Counted from the stretch's first letter, positions 19,117 through 28,917 are shown. The stretch is DNA of 64,000 bases from Pseudomonas entomophila L48 (GCF_000026105.1 NC_008027.1:2186001-2250000), one strand, 5' to 3'. Notes: generated from the letters alone by a model not told the origin. Made by a program: numbers and translations.

Positions 19117-22100
19117 ATGACCGAGTCCGCCAGGAAGCGCGAACCGCAGGTCGCCGTCGCCCCGCTCAACACTATCGATCTCAAGGACGTTGGCCGTGGC
19201 GCCGCCGCCTTTGACGCCTGGCTGCAGTCGGCCAGCGGCGGCTATGTCACCCTCGAACGGGTCAAGACCGTGGCTGGCGCGCTGCCGGTGGTGGGCAACA
19301 TCATGGCACTGGTCGATGCCCTGGGAGACGTGGTCACCCTGGTCAAGAGCAAGAACCGCCAACTGCTCGACTGGGTCAGCTTGGGCATCAATCTGATCGG
19401 CGTGCTACCGGCGCCGCCGACCATGGCCGCAGCGCGCATGAGCCTGCGCCCAACCCTGTCCCTGGTGCGCCAGGAACTGCGCAACAGCGCCAAAATGCTG
19501 TTGGGTGACTCGCTGATCCAGGTGCTGATCGGCCATCTCAATGCCACCATTGCCGGGACCATCGACGACTTCGTGGCCAAGGCCCAGCCGAAGATCGCCG
19601 GCATTCTGGCCGACGCTGGCGCACTAGGCACCAAAATGACTAATGAGATCGCCATCGGCCTTGAGAAAGTGGTCAAGGGCCAGCTCGACGCCAAGGGTGA
19701 CCGCGCTGCCGCGAGGCAGCAGATGTCCGCCGCCGCCGACAAGTTGCTCAACGACCCAAAGGCCGCCTTCAGCAACTTCTTCGGTGCCGTGCACAGTGCC
19801 TACAAGGCCGCCGGCAAGGGGCTGGCCAACAGCACCACCAGCAAGCTGTTGCCGGATCAGATCAAAGCCAAGGTATTGGCCAACACCAGCCAGCTGCGCG
19901 CCCTGGGGCCGGAGATGGCCCGGCAGTTCGCCAAGCTGGCCGACCCGGCAGCGCAGATGAGCATCGGCTGGATGCTGACGGTGCTGGGCGGGGCGGTGAA
20001 GGGGTTCCGCAAACGCAACAGGAACGGGCAACCAGGTGTGAGCAAGCCGGGGGCGACCACGCAGGTGGCGCGGGAGAAGGGCAAGGGGGAGTTGGCGGCT
20101 ATCAGTACTCAGGCCAAGGCGATCCAGACGCCTTGTCCCTGCGATAAAAGAAAGCGGCCTGCGCTACCCTCGATACCCAAGTCGACTACAGGGCGCAGCA
20201 TCAGCTTTGCCCTGGGGTCGGAGTTCATTATCCACGCTGATTTCAGCCTGCCTGGCGCATTTCCCATTCACTGGCAGCGCTTCTACCACTCGCGGCAGGC
20301 GAATTATGACCTGGGCAGCCTTGGCGCCCGCTGGGTCAATGAGTTCACCACGCGTATTGATGTGCTTGGCAAAGGCTTGCTGTTCCATGACTACGATGGC
20401 CGTAGCCATGAATTTGAACTGCCCCAAGTAGGCAAGTCGCTGTTCAACGCCATCGAGGACTTGCTGCTGGTACGCAGCAGCGACGATGAGCTGGTGATCT
20501 GCCGTGGCTTCGTGCGCAAGGAGTATTACCTGCGCGTGGGCGACCGTTACTACCTGCGCAAGATCCTGCTGCAGAACGACGCCGGCTGCATGCTGCACTA
20601 CGAGCATCACCACGAAGGGCGTCCAGTGCTGTCGGACATCATCACCTTCCAGGGCGATGTGAAAGACGTCCTGCGCCACCTGGGCACGCTGATCGACGAA
20701 CAGGGCCATATTACCGGCCTGTGGGAAATGCGCGATGGTCAGCCACTGCGTCAGCTGTGTGCCTACCACTACGATGATCAGGGGGATTTGGTCGCCACCC
20801 AGGACGAGCATGGCGCCGCCTGGCACTACCAGTACCAGAATCACTTGGTGACCCGTTACACCGACCGTACCGGTCGTGGGATGAACCTGCAGTGGGATGG
20901 CAGTGCATTCGATGCCAAGGCGATTCGCGAGTGGGCCGATGATGGCAGTTACGATACGCGCCTGGAATGGGACGAGAACATTCGCCTCACCTACGTCACC
21001 GACGCCCACGGCCAGGAGACCTGGTACTACTACGACATCCTTGGCCACCTGTACCGTGTGCGGCATCCGGACGAGCGCTCGGAGTGGATTTTCCGTGACG
21101 AGCGCAAGAGCGTGGTGCGCCATGTACACGCCGACGGCAGTGAGGACCGCTACGACTATGACGAACAAGGCAGTGTCATTCGCCATATCCGCGCCGATCA
21201 CAGCCAGGTCCATATCGCTTATGACGACCGTCGCCGTCCGATCAAGATCCGCGACGCCGAAGGCGGCTTGTGGCTGCGGGACTATGACCAGAAGGGCAAC
21301 CTGGTCGAGACCACCGACCCGTTAGGCAACAAGACCGAGTTCGCCTACACACCGTCTGGGCTGGTCAAGGCGATCAAGGACGCCAACGGTAACGAGAAAA
21401 AGCTGGCCTACAACGCGGCGGATCAGCTGATCGAGTACACCGACTGCTCGGGCAAGACCAGTCAATGGGCATACGACGCCTTCGGTCAGTTGGTGCTGTT
21501 CACCGATGCGGCGGGTAATAAGACAGCTTACGAGTACAAAACCGGCCAACTGGCAAAAGTCATCCACCCGGACGCCACTGAAGAGCGTTTCGAGCGCGAT
21601 GCTGAAGGTCGTCTGCTGGCTCACGTCGACGCGTTGGACCGTTGCACCACCTGGGCCTACAACGCTGTGGGCCTGCTCGCCGAGCGGGTGGATGCCAATG
21701 AACACACGCTGCGTTATCGCTGGGACAAACTGGGCCGCCTGATCGGCCTGGAAAACGAGAACGAGAGCAAGGCCAACTTCCTCTATGACCCGGTCGGGCG
21801 CTTGCTGCAAGAGCAAGGCTTCGATGGCTTGGTGACGCGTTACCAGTACGATCCTGATACGGGCCGGCTGGCCAGCACCCAGGTCGGTCAGCGCCGCATC
21901 GATATCACCTTCGACCCGGTGGGGCGTCTGATTTCACGTGCGGCCAGCTTGGGTGACCAACGTCAGGAGGAGACCTTCGCTTACGACGGCAACGGCAACC
22001 TGATCCAGGCGGTCAACGCGGCCAGCAAGCTGCAATGGTTCCATGATGAGGCGGGCAACCTGACCCGCGAGCACCAGTACTACCTCGGTACCGAGGTGCC

Positions 22101-23808
22101 GATGGTTGCGGTGTGGCAGCACGAGTACGACGCACTGAACCTGCGCACAGCGACGATCCGCCCGGATGGTCACAAGGTCAGCGTGCTCACCTACGGCAGC
22201 GGCCACGTGCTCGGCATGACCCTCGACCAGCATGAATTGCTCGCCTACGAGCGCGATGACCTGCACCGTGAAGTAGTGCGCCATCAGGGCAACCAGCTGA
22301 TGCAAACCCAGGCCTGGGACCCGGCGGGGCGCCTGCAAGAGCAACTGCTGGGCAGCCATGATGGTCAGTCCACCTTGCTCAAGCGCCAATACCAATACGA
22401 TGCCGTGGGCCAGCTGACCGATATCCACGACACCCGCCGTGGCCTCCTGGCCTATCAGTACGATCCCGTTGGCCGCTTGCTGCAAGCCACCAGCCGCCTT
22501 GGCGTGGAGACCTTTGCTTTCGACCCGGCCGGCAACCTGCTGGATGACAAGACCCAGGAACTCAATCGTCCGCTGGAAAGCGATCCGCGGCGCAACAAGC
22601 TGATGGACAACCTGCTGCGTGAATACGCCGGGACCCATTACCAGTACGACGACCGTGGCAACCTGATCTATCGCCTGCACAACGGCGACAAGGCCCACCT
22701 GGCCTGGGACCTGTTCGACCGCCTGACGCGTTATGACGATGACAGGCTCACGGTGGTGTACAGCTACGATGCCTTGGGCCGCCGTCTGCACAAGCACTCC
22801 ACCGCGCATCACCAGGATGATCCGCGGGCCGGCAGTGGCTGGAACCAGATGCAGCGGGCCAAGCGCCAGCGCGAACTGGGTTGCGGTTACAGCTTGTATG
22901 GTTGGGATGGCGACAATCTCGCCTTGGAAAGCTCGCCGCCGCAGGACGAGGGTGAAACCGGGCGCACCGTGCATTACCTGTACGAACCGGGCAGTTTCGT
23001 GCCGGTTGCCCAGGCTATACGCAAGCAGCCGATCCGCTTGCTACGCCAACCGGACTGGAGCGACCGGGAATACGATTTCGATCAGGACCCGCTGTGGCAG
23101 CACGAGGTCAAACCACAGCCGATCGACGCCATTGCCTGGTACCAGTGCGACCACCTCGGCACGCCGATGGAACTGACCGACCACAATGGCGAATTGGCGT
23201 GGACGGCGCAGTACAGGGCGTGGGGGGAGATCAAGGAAGCCCGTTCGGAGTGGGCCAAACAGAATGGCCTGAACAACCCGATTCGCTTCCAGGGGCAGTA
23301 CCACGACCATGAGACCGGGCTGCATTACAATCGCTATCGGTACTATGATCCTAACGCGGGTCGGTTTATCAGCCAGGACCCAATCAGCTACGCAGGTGGG
23401 TTGAACCTCTTTGCCTACACCCCCAACCCCATCTATTGGTATGACTCCCTGGGCCTTGAGCCCACTCCTTTGCACAGACCGGGATACTCGGTCTATGGCC
23501 TGTATAACCCAGGTCAGAAGGAGCCATTCTATGTGGGGCATACGGTTCAGGACCCCGTCGACCGAGAGCAGCAGCACAGGCAGAATCAACGGCTTGGCAA
23601 AGGGGAGCTGAGGGTCATCGAGAGTGACTTGACCTACACCCAGGCGAAGGGGAAGGAACAGTTCTATGTCGAGAAGTATGAGACTAAAACGGGTTTTCCC
23701 GGGAACGTCATCCAGCCAATTGATAAGTCCAGAACTGACGAGCGCGGGCTCTCGCATATCGCGGAGTATGAAAAGGCCAAGCAGGGAGCCCTTCAGTGTG
23801 GGCATTAA
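19117..23808 (+). CDS. Rhs/YD-repeat polymorphic toxin with GIY-YIG-like C-terminal domain
   Basis: A 1563-residue toxin. Residues 1-345 form an N-terminal region with hydrophobic stretches, probably for delivery. The Rhs shell starts about residue 365 (SISFALGSEFIIHADFSLPG), contains many YD repeats and ends with the conserved RYYDPNAGRFISQDPISY block and DSLGL near 1440. The variable tip (about 118 residues) shows VYGLYNP at 1459, YVGHT at 1472, Arg1483, His1487 and Glu1514, in the order and spacing of GIY-YIG nucleases. It should be autocleaved inside the shell and act as a DNase in target cells. No VgrG, EagR or PAAR gene is adjacent. Confidence 0.88.
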   Translation: MTESARKREPQVAVAPLNTIDLKDVGRGAAAFDAWLQSASGGYVTLERVKTVAGALPVVGNIMALVDALGDVVTLVKSKNRQLLDWVSLGINLIGVLPAPPTMAAARMSLRPTLSLVRQELRNSAKMLLGDSLIQVLIGHLNATIAGTIDDFVAKAQPKIAGILADAGALGTKMTNEIAIGLEKVVKGQLDAKGDRAAARQQMSAAADKLLNDPKAAFSNFFGAVHSAYKAAGKGLANSTTSKLLPDQIKAKVLANTSQLRALGPEMARQFAKLADPAAQMSIGWMLTVLGGAVKGFRKRNRNGQPGVSKPGATTQVAREKGKGELAAISTQAKAIQTPCPCDKRKRPALPSIPKSTTGRSISFALGSEFIIHADFSLPGAFPIHWQRFYHSRQANYDLGSLGARWVNEFTTRIDVLGKGLLFHDYDGRSHEFELPQVGKSLFNAIEDLLLVRSSDDELVICRGFVRKEYYLRVGDRYYLRKILLQNDAGCMLHYEHHHEGRPVLSDIITFQGDVKDVLRHLGTLIDEQGHITGLWEMRDGQPLRQLCAYHYDDQGDLVATQDEHGAAWHYQYQNHLVTRYTDRTGRGMNLQWDGSAFDAKAIREWADDGSYDTRLEWDENIRLTYVTDAHGQETWYYYDILGHLYRVRHPDERSEWIFRDERKSVVRHVHADGSEDRYDYDEQGSVIRHIRADHSQVHIAYDDRRRPIKIRDAEGGLWLRDYDQKGNLVETTDPLGNKTEFAYTPSGLVKAIKDANGNEKKLAYNAADQLIEYTDCSGKTSQWAYDAFGQLVLFTDAAGNKTAYEYKTGQLAKVIHPDATEERFERDAEGRLLAHVDALDRCTTWAYNAVGLLAERVDANEHTLRYRWDKLGRLIGLENENESKANFLYDPVGRLLQEQGFDGLVTRYQYDPDTGRLASTQVGQRRIDITFDPVGRLISRAASLGDQRQEETFAYDGNGNLIQAVNAASKLQWFHDEAGNLTREHQYYLGTEVPMVAVWQHEYDALNLRTATIRPDGHKVSVLTYGSGHVLGMTLDQHELLAYERDDLHREVVRHQGNQLMQTQAWDPAGRLQEQLLGSHDGQSTLLKRQYQYDAVGQLTDIHDTRRGLLAYQYDPVGRLLQATSRLGVETFAFDPAGNLLDDKTQELNRPLESDPRRNKLMDNLLREYAGTHYQYDDRGNLIYRLHNGDKAHLAWDLFDRLTRYDDDRLTVVYSYDALGRRLHKHSTAHHQDDPRAGSGWNQMQRAKRQRELGCGYSLYGWDGDNLALESSPPQDEGETGRTVHYLYEPGSFVPVAQAIRKQPIRLLRQPDWSDREYDFDQDPLWQHEVKPQPIDAIAWYQCDHLGTPMELTDHNGELAWTAQYRAWGEIKEARSEWAKQNGLNNPIRFQGQYHDHETGLHYNRYRYYDPNAGRFISQDPISYAGGLNLFAYTPNPIYWYDSLGLEPTPLHRPGYSVYGLYNPGQKEPFYVGHTVQDPVDREQQHRQNQRLGKGELRVIESDLTYTQAKGKEQFYVEKYETKTGFPGNVIQPIDKSRTDERGLSHIAEYEKAKQGALQCGH

Positions 23809-23818
23809 GGATGCAGAG

Positions 23819-24421
23819 ATGAAGCGAGTGAATAAAAGTATTGCCCCTGGGGACCTGTTCTGTATTCCCGCGCTGAGCAAGGAGGGGGAAGGTTTTGTGG
23901 TCGCCCGATTCATTGATGTGGTTTCGGGCAATGCTGGGTATTTGATCGAGGTTTTCAAGAAGTTCTACAAGGCGCTGCCGGGGAGTTTGGCAGATGTCGA
24001 TGTCAGTGAGCGTCTATTCCGGCCCGTGCTCTGCTCGTTCAATTTCACCGACATTCCTCGGTGGAGGGTCTTGTTCCAGGATGCTGCATACGAGAAAGCC
24101 CAATCTTGCTTCGCGGATATCGTTCTGGAGTTTGTGCCGTATCTCTGGGTCGGTGGAGAGAAACGCCCCAAGGGCAGCGTGGCAGAGGGTAAAGGGTTAG
24201 AGCCCTCGGTGTGTTGGCGCACGCTGCATGTGATCTTCAGGGTGAATGCGCACCTGGCAGGCATCTTCAAGCAGGACGAACCCTACGACTACCATCGTTT
24301 GCCGGCCGAAATGCGGGTTGATGACGATGCTGCTGTCCAGGCTGTGATTGAGCTTGCGGAGTCAGTGGAGCAGGCGCTGGCCATGAAGGAAGCTGCCTGG
24401 AAGAAAACGGCCAAGGCATGA
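23819..24421 (+). CDS. Putative immunity protein for the Rhs toxin (Imm26-like)
   Basis: A 200-residue soluble protein starting 10 bases after the Rhs stop with AAGGA upstream. The N-terminal SIAPGDLFCIPALSKEGEGFVVARFIDVVSGN resembles the opening of the Imm26 family (a GDIF-type beta start), but I cannot confirm this. Its position directly behind the variable toxin tip is the standard place for the cognate immunity gene. The open frame upstream of MKRVNKS overlaps rhs and is not used. It should neutralise the tip domain in the cytoplasm. Confidence 0.7.
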   Translation: MKRVNKSIAPGDLFCIPALSKEGEGFVVARFIDVVSGNAGYLIEVFKKFYKALPGSLADVDVSERLFRPVLCSFNFTDIPRWRVLFQDAAYEKAQSCFADIVLEFVPYLWVGGEKRPKGSVAEGKGLEPSVCWRTLHVIFRVNAHLAGIFKQDEPYDYHRLPAEMRVDDDAAVQAVIELAESVEQALAMKEAAWKKTAKA

Positions 24422-24451
24422 GCAGCCCCTGGCCACTTACTCCGCCGTGAT

Positions 24452-24487
24452 GAAAAGCCGCTTTCATCGTTGTGAAAGCGGCTTTTC
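24452..24487. terminator. Strong bidirectional terminator
   Basis: A 15-bp stem (GAAAAGCCGCTTTCA and complement) with a 6-base loop ends in TTTTC on one strand and has AAAA on the other side. It lies between the immunity gene and the convergent decarboxylase gene, and terminates both. Confidence 0.92.
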
Positions 24488-24504
24488 AGGTCAATCGCAA
24501 AGGG

Positions 24505-26184
24505 CTAGCTCACCGTCGCCAGTCGCTTGATCTGCTCGGCCAGGTCCTTCTCGGCGATCTTCACCTCCACCAGCACCGGCCGGCCCACGACCACCAGCAA
24601 CTGCGGCAGCAACTGCTCCAGTTGGTCCACTGTTTCCACCCGGTACCCCAACGCGCCATAGCCTGTGGCCAGTGCCGTGTAGTCCAGCGCGGGCAGGGTA
24701 TCGAACGGCGCGAACTCACCGCCTGGGGTAAACGCCTTGGGATCGACGAACGCCTGCTCGATCGCGTACACCTGGTTGCTCATCACGAACACCACGGCAT
24801 TGACCTGGTTGCGTGCCAACGCCGCCAGCGACTGGCTGACCATCATGAAGCCGCCGTCGCCGGCCACCACCACCGGGCGGCGGCCGCTGCCCAGCGCCAC
24901 GCCCAGGGCGCAGCCGGTCTCGTGGCCGAGCGAGCCCCAGATGGCGTCGGAGATGAAGCTGCCGCGGGGCATGCCGTTGATGTTGCTGGCCACGTACAGC
25001 GACGAGCTTTCACCCAGGATCAGCGTGCTGCTTTGCCACAGCCGGTGTTCCTGGGCGAAGCTCACCAGGCTGTCGAAGAAGCTCGCGTAGCTCAGCGCGC
25101 AGGGTACCGCGCCGCTGCCCAGCAGCGGGCGCGAGGCGGCGAGGGCCATGCCCTGGCGGGGGAACTGGGTGTCCACCTTCAGGGCCTTGAGCAGCGCGTC
25201 GACGTAGTCCGGCAGGCGCACGTTGGGGTAGTTGTCGTCGCCAGCGCGGGCCAGCTCGCAGTTCACCTGGACGATCTGGCCGTAGCGCGCGTTCAACAGG
25301 TCGAGGTAGTCGTCGGTGAAGATCACGCCGATGGCCAGGATGCAGTCGCAAGTATCCACCTGCGCCGAGGTTTCCGGGCGCGAGGCGGGGCCGGCGTAGG
25401 TGCCGATGAACGGCGCCTGGCTTTCGTCGAGCACGGTCTTGGCGTCGAGGGTGGTAGAGAAGGGCAGGCCGCAACTGTCGATCAGGCGTTGCACGGCATC
25501 CTGCAGGCCATAGCGGATCACCTCCACGCCCAGCAGTACCAGTGGCTGGCGCGCCGTGGCCAGGCGCTCAACAGTGGCGTCGACCAATTCCTGCAGGGCC
25601 TGCGGGTTGGACGGGCGCGGGGCCGGGGTCAGCTGGCCGTGGGGCCGGCTGACTGCTTCGCCCCAGATGTCCTGGTAGGCCTCCAGATAAATGGGTTGGC
25701 GATGGGTGAGTGCGGCGATCAGGGCGTTGTCGATCTGCCAGGGTGCGCGGTGCGGGTCGGACAGAATCTCGCAGGCCACGGTCACTTGTTCCAGCACGTT
25801 GCGGTCGGCCTCGAAGTCGCCGGTGGAGTGGTGGAACAGCACGTTCTGGCTGTTGGCCTTGAGGCGGTCTTTGGTCGAGGGGCTCGCGGAAATCACCACC
25901 ACCGGGTTGCGCTCCACAAACGCGCCGGCGATGGCGTTCACCGCGCTGAAGGTGCCTACGCCATATTGCAGCGACACGGCACCCAGGCCATGTACCCGGG
26001 CGTAGCCATCGGCGCTGTAGGCGGCGCCCATCTCGTAGATTTCGCCCACGGCGTCGATACCGTCGAAGGCCTCCAGTGCGCTCATGAAGTTCGAGCAATA
26101 GTCCCCAGGCACCTGGAACACCTTCTCCAGGCCGAGTTGCTTGAGCCGGGTGAGCAGGTAGTCGGCCACGGTGAATTTCGTCAT
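24505..26184 (-). CDS. ipdC: Thiamine-diphosphate 2-keto-acid decarboxylase (indolepyruvate/phenylpyruvate type)
   Basis: A 559-residue ThDP enzyme. The start is YLLTRLKQLGLEKVFQVPGD, the activating Glu lies in GEIYEMGAAYSADGYARV, and the His-His pair in VLFHHSTGDFE marks the pyruvate/indolepyruvate decarboxylase branch. The ThDP-Mg motif is GDGGFMMVSQSLAALARNQVNAVV. It turns aromatic or branched 2-keto acids into aldehydes. The ATG at 26182-26184 overlaps the stop of the amino-acid oxidase gene (ATGA); the frame upstream is that gene's shadow. The preferred substrate (indolepyruvate or phenylpyruvate) is inferred. Confidence 0.82.
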   Translation of the reverse strand: MTKFTVADYLLTRLKQLGLEKVFQVPGDYCSNFMSALEAFDGIDAVGEIYEMGAAYSADGYARVHGLGAVSLQYGVGTFSAVNAIAGAFVERNPVVVISASPSTKDRLKANSQNVLFHHSTGDFEADRNVLEQVTVACEILSDPHRAPWQIDNALIAALTHRQPIYLEAYQDIWGEAVSRPHGQLTPAPRPSNPQALQELVDATVERLATARQPLVLLGVEVIRYGLQDAVQRLIDSCGLPFSTTLDAKTVLDESQAPFIGTYAGPASRPETSAQVDTCDCILAIGVIFTDDYLDLLNARYGQIVQVNCELARAGDDNYPNVRLPDYVDALLKALKVDTQFPRQGMALAASRPLLGSGAVPCALSYASFFDSLVSFAQEHRLWQSSTLILGESSSLYVASNINGMPRGSFISDAIWGSLGHETGCALGVALGSGRRPVVVAGDGGFMMVSQSLAALARNQVNAVVFVMSNQVYAIEQAFVDPKAFTPGGEFAPFDTLPALDYTALATGYGALGYRVETVDQLEQLLPQLLVVVGRPVLVEVKIAEKDLAEQIKRLATVS

Positions 26185-27926
26185 GGCTTGATCCCCGCAC
26201 AGATGTTCTGGGTGATGCCGTCGAGTACTTGCGCAGGATGTGCGGGCATGGGCGGCTTGCTGTAGTCGATTTCCTCCGGTGCCGGAGTCGGCAGCAGTTG
26301 GTAGCTGGCCGGCAGCCAGCTTGGGCGCGGCAGCTCGAAGAACTCTTGCAGGGCGGACTCGGCGGTGGTCAGCGCGCCTTCGACCCAGCCCTGGCCGTAG
26401 GAGTAGGCCTCGCCGACGATGAACACCTGCTGGTCTTTCACCGGGTGGCGCATCTTCTGGATGATCAGGTCCACGCGGTAGTTGGCCTTCCACTCGTGCC
26501 AGCCACCGCCGTACGGGTCGGCGTCCCAGGCGTGGTAGACGGCCGAATACGGTGCCGGCAGCTCCACCTGTGCATGCAGCTGGGTGACCTGGCGCTGGGC
26601 GATGCGCACCATCTCGTCACTGATCTGGAACTGCGTGCGCGGCACCACCGCGTCGTTGGCGATGCGGCCTTCGAGGCTGCGCGGGGTGTAGCCGACGAAC
26701 TCGGGGCCGTCTTCCAGGCCTTTCCAGAACGGTACGGTGCCGATGTCGTTGTAGGAGGCCATCAGCAGCGAGTTGAAGGTCTGCTCGCCGCCCGGCTGAT
26801 CGCACTCGGTGCCCATGTAGTAGCACTGGCGGATCGGCAGGTCGGTGACCGAACGCCCGGCGACCAGGCCGAGGTTGCGCCACCAGGGTTGCTCGTAGGC
26901 CAGGAACAGCTTGAACGCCGACTGCACCAGCACCGACTTCAGGTTGTCCTTGAGCCAGGGGTCGTCGAACAGCGGCGAGTCGATCAGCTCCAGCGAGCGA
27001 CGCGGCAGGGCGAGGATCACCTGGCGGGCCTCCACGATGTCCTCGCCTTCGAGGTCGTGGGTCTTGCCGTTGATGGTCTCGGTGTGGCGCAGGTGCAAGC
27101 GGTAGGGGTATTCGCTGTTGCCGCTGTAGCTCAGGGCGGCCAGGCGGCGGTTCATCTGGATGCGCTGGTCGCCGGGCACCAGCCCGCCGGCGTGCTCGAC
27201 GAAGCGCTGGGCGAGGGTCAGCGGCAGGCTCTGGAAGCCATCCTTGAGCGTGCGGAACTCGGTGGCGTCGCTGTATTCGGTAGCGGGCAGCTGGGTCACG
27301 GCACTGGCGTTGGCGACGTTGGCGTCATAGCCGCCGGCGTCCTTCATGAACTGGTAGCCCTCGTTGCTCAGCACGCGGTAGAGCAAGTCCCAGAAGCCGT
27401 AGCGCCAGATCGGCTTGCCGAACACCTGCACTTGCATCTGCTCGGCCAGGCTCAGCTTGTCGAAGCCGGGGTAGATGCTGTTCATCACGTTGACCTGGAG
27501 GTCTTCGGGGTTGTAGCCGCGTTCGGTCCAGCCCAGGTCGTAGGGGATCTTGTGCGGCGCCTCGACGAAGTCGCGGAAACGGAAGCGCTGGCCGCGCAGG
27601 TAGAACAGGTTGTCCTTGGCGCCGATCTGGTCCTGCTCGTTGCCCATGGGGAAGTCTTTGCTCGGCAGGCCCAGGTGCTGCACCAGGGTGTCGACCATCA
27701 CATGGCCGTCGGCCCCGGGCATGTAGCGCATGCCGCCAACCTCGGCGACCACGTTGGGCAGGCCGGGCAGGTTGATGCTGAACAGGCGCCCGCCGATGCG
27801 ATCACCGTATTCGAAGAGCTGGATGCGTTGGTGGGTGCCGTGGGCCTGTTGCAGGCGCCAGGCGCTGTAGGTACCGGAGACACCGCCGCCGATGATGGCG
27901 ACGTCCAGGGGGTGGTTGTGGCTCAT
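26181..27926 (-). CDS. FAD-dependent L-amino-acid oxidase / amine oxidase family protein
   Basis: A 581-residue flavoprotein. The Rossmann start is DVAIIGGGVSGTYSAWRLQ, with EYGDRIGGRLFS next and AEVGGMRYMP as the flavin-contacting turn. The C-terminal VFIVGEAYSYGQGWVEGALTTAE completes the FAD site. It has no signal peptide, so it is cytoplasmic. It would oxidise an L-amino acid to the 2-keto acid (or act as an amide-forming monooxygenase). It shares ATGA with the decarboxylase gene, so the pair likely converts an aromatic amino acid to the aldehyde. The ATG at 27924-27926 has AAGGGAA before it. Confidence 0.82.
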   Translation of the reverse strand: MSHNHPLDVAIIGGGVSGTYSAWRLQQAHGTHQRIQLFEYGDRIGGRLFSINLPGLPNVVAEVGGMRYMPGADGHVMVDTLVQHLGLPSKDFPMGNEQDQIGAKDNLFYLRGQRFRFRDFVEAPHKIPYDLGWTERGYNPEDLQVNVMNSIYPGFDKLSLAEQMQVQVFGKPIWRYGFWDLLYRVLSNEGYQFMKDAGGYDANVANASAVTQLPATEYSDATEFRTLKDGFQSLPLTLAQRFVEHAGGLVPGDQRIQMNRRLAALSYSGNSEYPYRLHLRHTETINGKTHDLEGEDIVEARQVILALPRRSLELIDSPLFDDPWLKDNLKSVLVQSAFKLFLAYEQPWWRNLGLVAGRSVTDLPIRQCYYMGTECDQPGGEQTFNSLLMASYNDIGTVPFWKGLEDGPEFVGYTPRSLEGRIANDAVVPRTQFQISDEMVRIAQRQVTQLHAQVELPAPYSAVYHAWDADPYGGGWHEWKANYRVDLIIQKMRHPVKDQQVFIVGEAYSYGQGWVEGALTTAESALQEFFELPRPSWLPASYQLLPTPAPEEIDYSKPPMPAHPAQVLDGITQNICAGIKP

Positions 27927-28061
27927 CGCAAATTCCCTTTTGTTGTGTGTGGGCAAGGAAATCCATGTGACGAGCCAGTATTGTCGAGGTTTGCCGGAAT
28001 GCCAGTTTGCCATCACCGATTGTTGGGGCGGGCCATCTCCCATTGATTTGGCAAAACCTCC

Positions 28062-28145
28062 GTAGGAGCGGCTTCAGCCGTGATCACCCGCGCAGCGGGT
28101 GCCAGGCAGCGCGTTGTCGGCATCGCGGCTGAAGCCGCTCCTACA
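28062..28145. repeat. REP pair overlapping a gene end
   Basis: GTAGGAGCGGCTTCAGCC and its inverted mate enclose a central palindrome (CACCCGCGCAGCGGGTG). The right arm runs into the stop codon of the membrane protein gene: the TAG of that gene is part of the conserved TGTAGGAGC end. Confidence 0.85.
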
Positions 28146-28917
28146 GAGGGCGCTGTTTCTTGCGTGACAGCGCCGCCAGCCCGACAGTCAGCACTACCGC
28201 CAGCCCCATGGCCAGGCTGATGGTCACGGCCACCCCCAGCCGCTCCAGCAACCCCGCCATCGCCAGGTAGAACGCAATCACCCCCACCGCCCCGATGGCA
28301 TTGCCCCGCACCATCGCCGCCATCCCGGCGCGCCCGCCCTGCACATGGGCGAACACCACCAGCGGCCAGGCAATCACCGGGATCGGCGCCAGCATGCCGC
28401 TGGTCGCCGGGCCCAGCCAGCTGGCCAGGCTGGTGGTGATCATCAGCAGCGAGGTGGCGGACACCATCCGCAGGGGAATCTCCCAGTACCGGTGTCGGGG
28501 GCGGGCGAGCGTATCGGGTGTGGGCTCGCGACCACTGGCGCGGATCAGCACGGCAATCAGCAGCAACGCCACCGCAATCGACAGGTACAGGCTGCCCCAG
28601 TGGGTAAAGGCGTAGGCCGCCAGCCCGTAGAACAGGATTGCCAATGCCACCGCCGGGGCAATGCCGACCTTGCGCGTGGCGAACAGGTAGAACGTGTAGG
28701 TGGCCTGCACGGCCGCCAAACCGCCCAGCGCGCCGGGCACCGCGCCCAGGGCGAAGCCCGTGCCTTGCTCCAGGCACAGGAAGGTCATCACCAGGGCCGA
28801 GGTGATCGGCAGCCCGGACAGCAACCCACCCAGCAGGCCACCCCAGCGCCGCGAGGCAAGGGAGATGGCCCACATCAACAGCGGGGTGACGAGGAGTTTC
28901 AGGTAGAAGAGGGTCAT
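28141..28917 (-). CDS. Multi-pass inner-membrane protein, unknown function
   Basis: A 258-residue protein made almost entirely of hydrophobic helices (about 8-9), beginning MTLFYLKLLVTPLLMWAISL. Charged loops such as SRRWGG and RPRHRYWEIPLRM separate them. No transporter signature I can name. The ATG at 28915-28917 lacks a strong ribosome site, but earlier in-frame starts add polar residues before the first helix. It follows the sulfhydrylase gene on the same strand after 64 bases and could be cotranscribed. The last codon and stop lie in a REP. Confidence 0.7.
   Translation of the reverse strand: MTLFYLKLLVTPLLMWAISLASRRWGGLLGGLLSGLPITSALVMTFLCLEQGTGFALGAVPGALGGLAAVQATYTFYLFATRKVGIAPAVALAILFYGLAAYAFTHWGSLYLSIAVALLLIAVLIRASGREPTPDTLARPRHRYWEIPLRMVSATSLLMITTSLASWLGPATSGMLAPIPVIAWPLVVFAHVQGGRAGMAAMVRGNAIGAVGVIAFYLAMAGLLERLGVAVTISLAMGLAVVLTVGLAALSRKKQRPL

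Noticed and set aside
18930..19214. Short open frame between hxcP and the Rhs gene
   Set aside because: It overlaps the Rhs start, has no ribosome site, and its translation matches nothing; I leave the 225-base gap unannotated.
20164..21213. Long minus-strand frames inside the Rhs gene
   Set aside because: They are complements of the YD-repeat coding frame, with repetitive hydrophobic composition and no start signal.
19117..23808. The idea that the Rhs gene belongs to the type II secretion locus
   Set aside because: Rhs proteins are known cargo of T6SS or related routes; adjacency to hxcP is better explained by insertion next to or into the locus.
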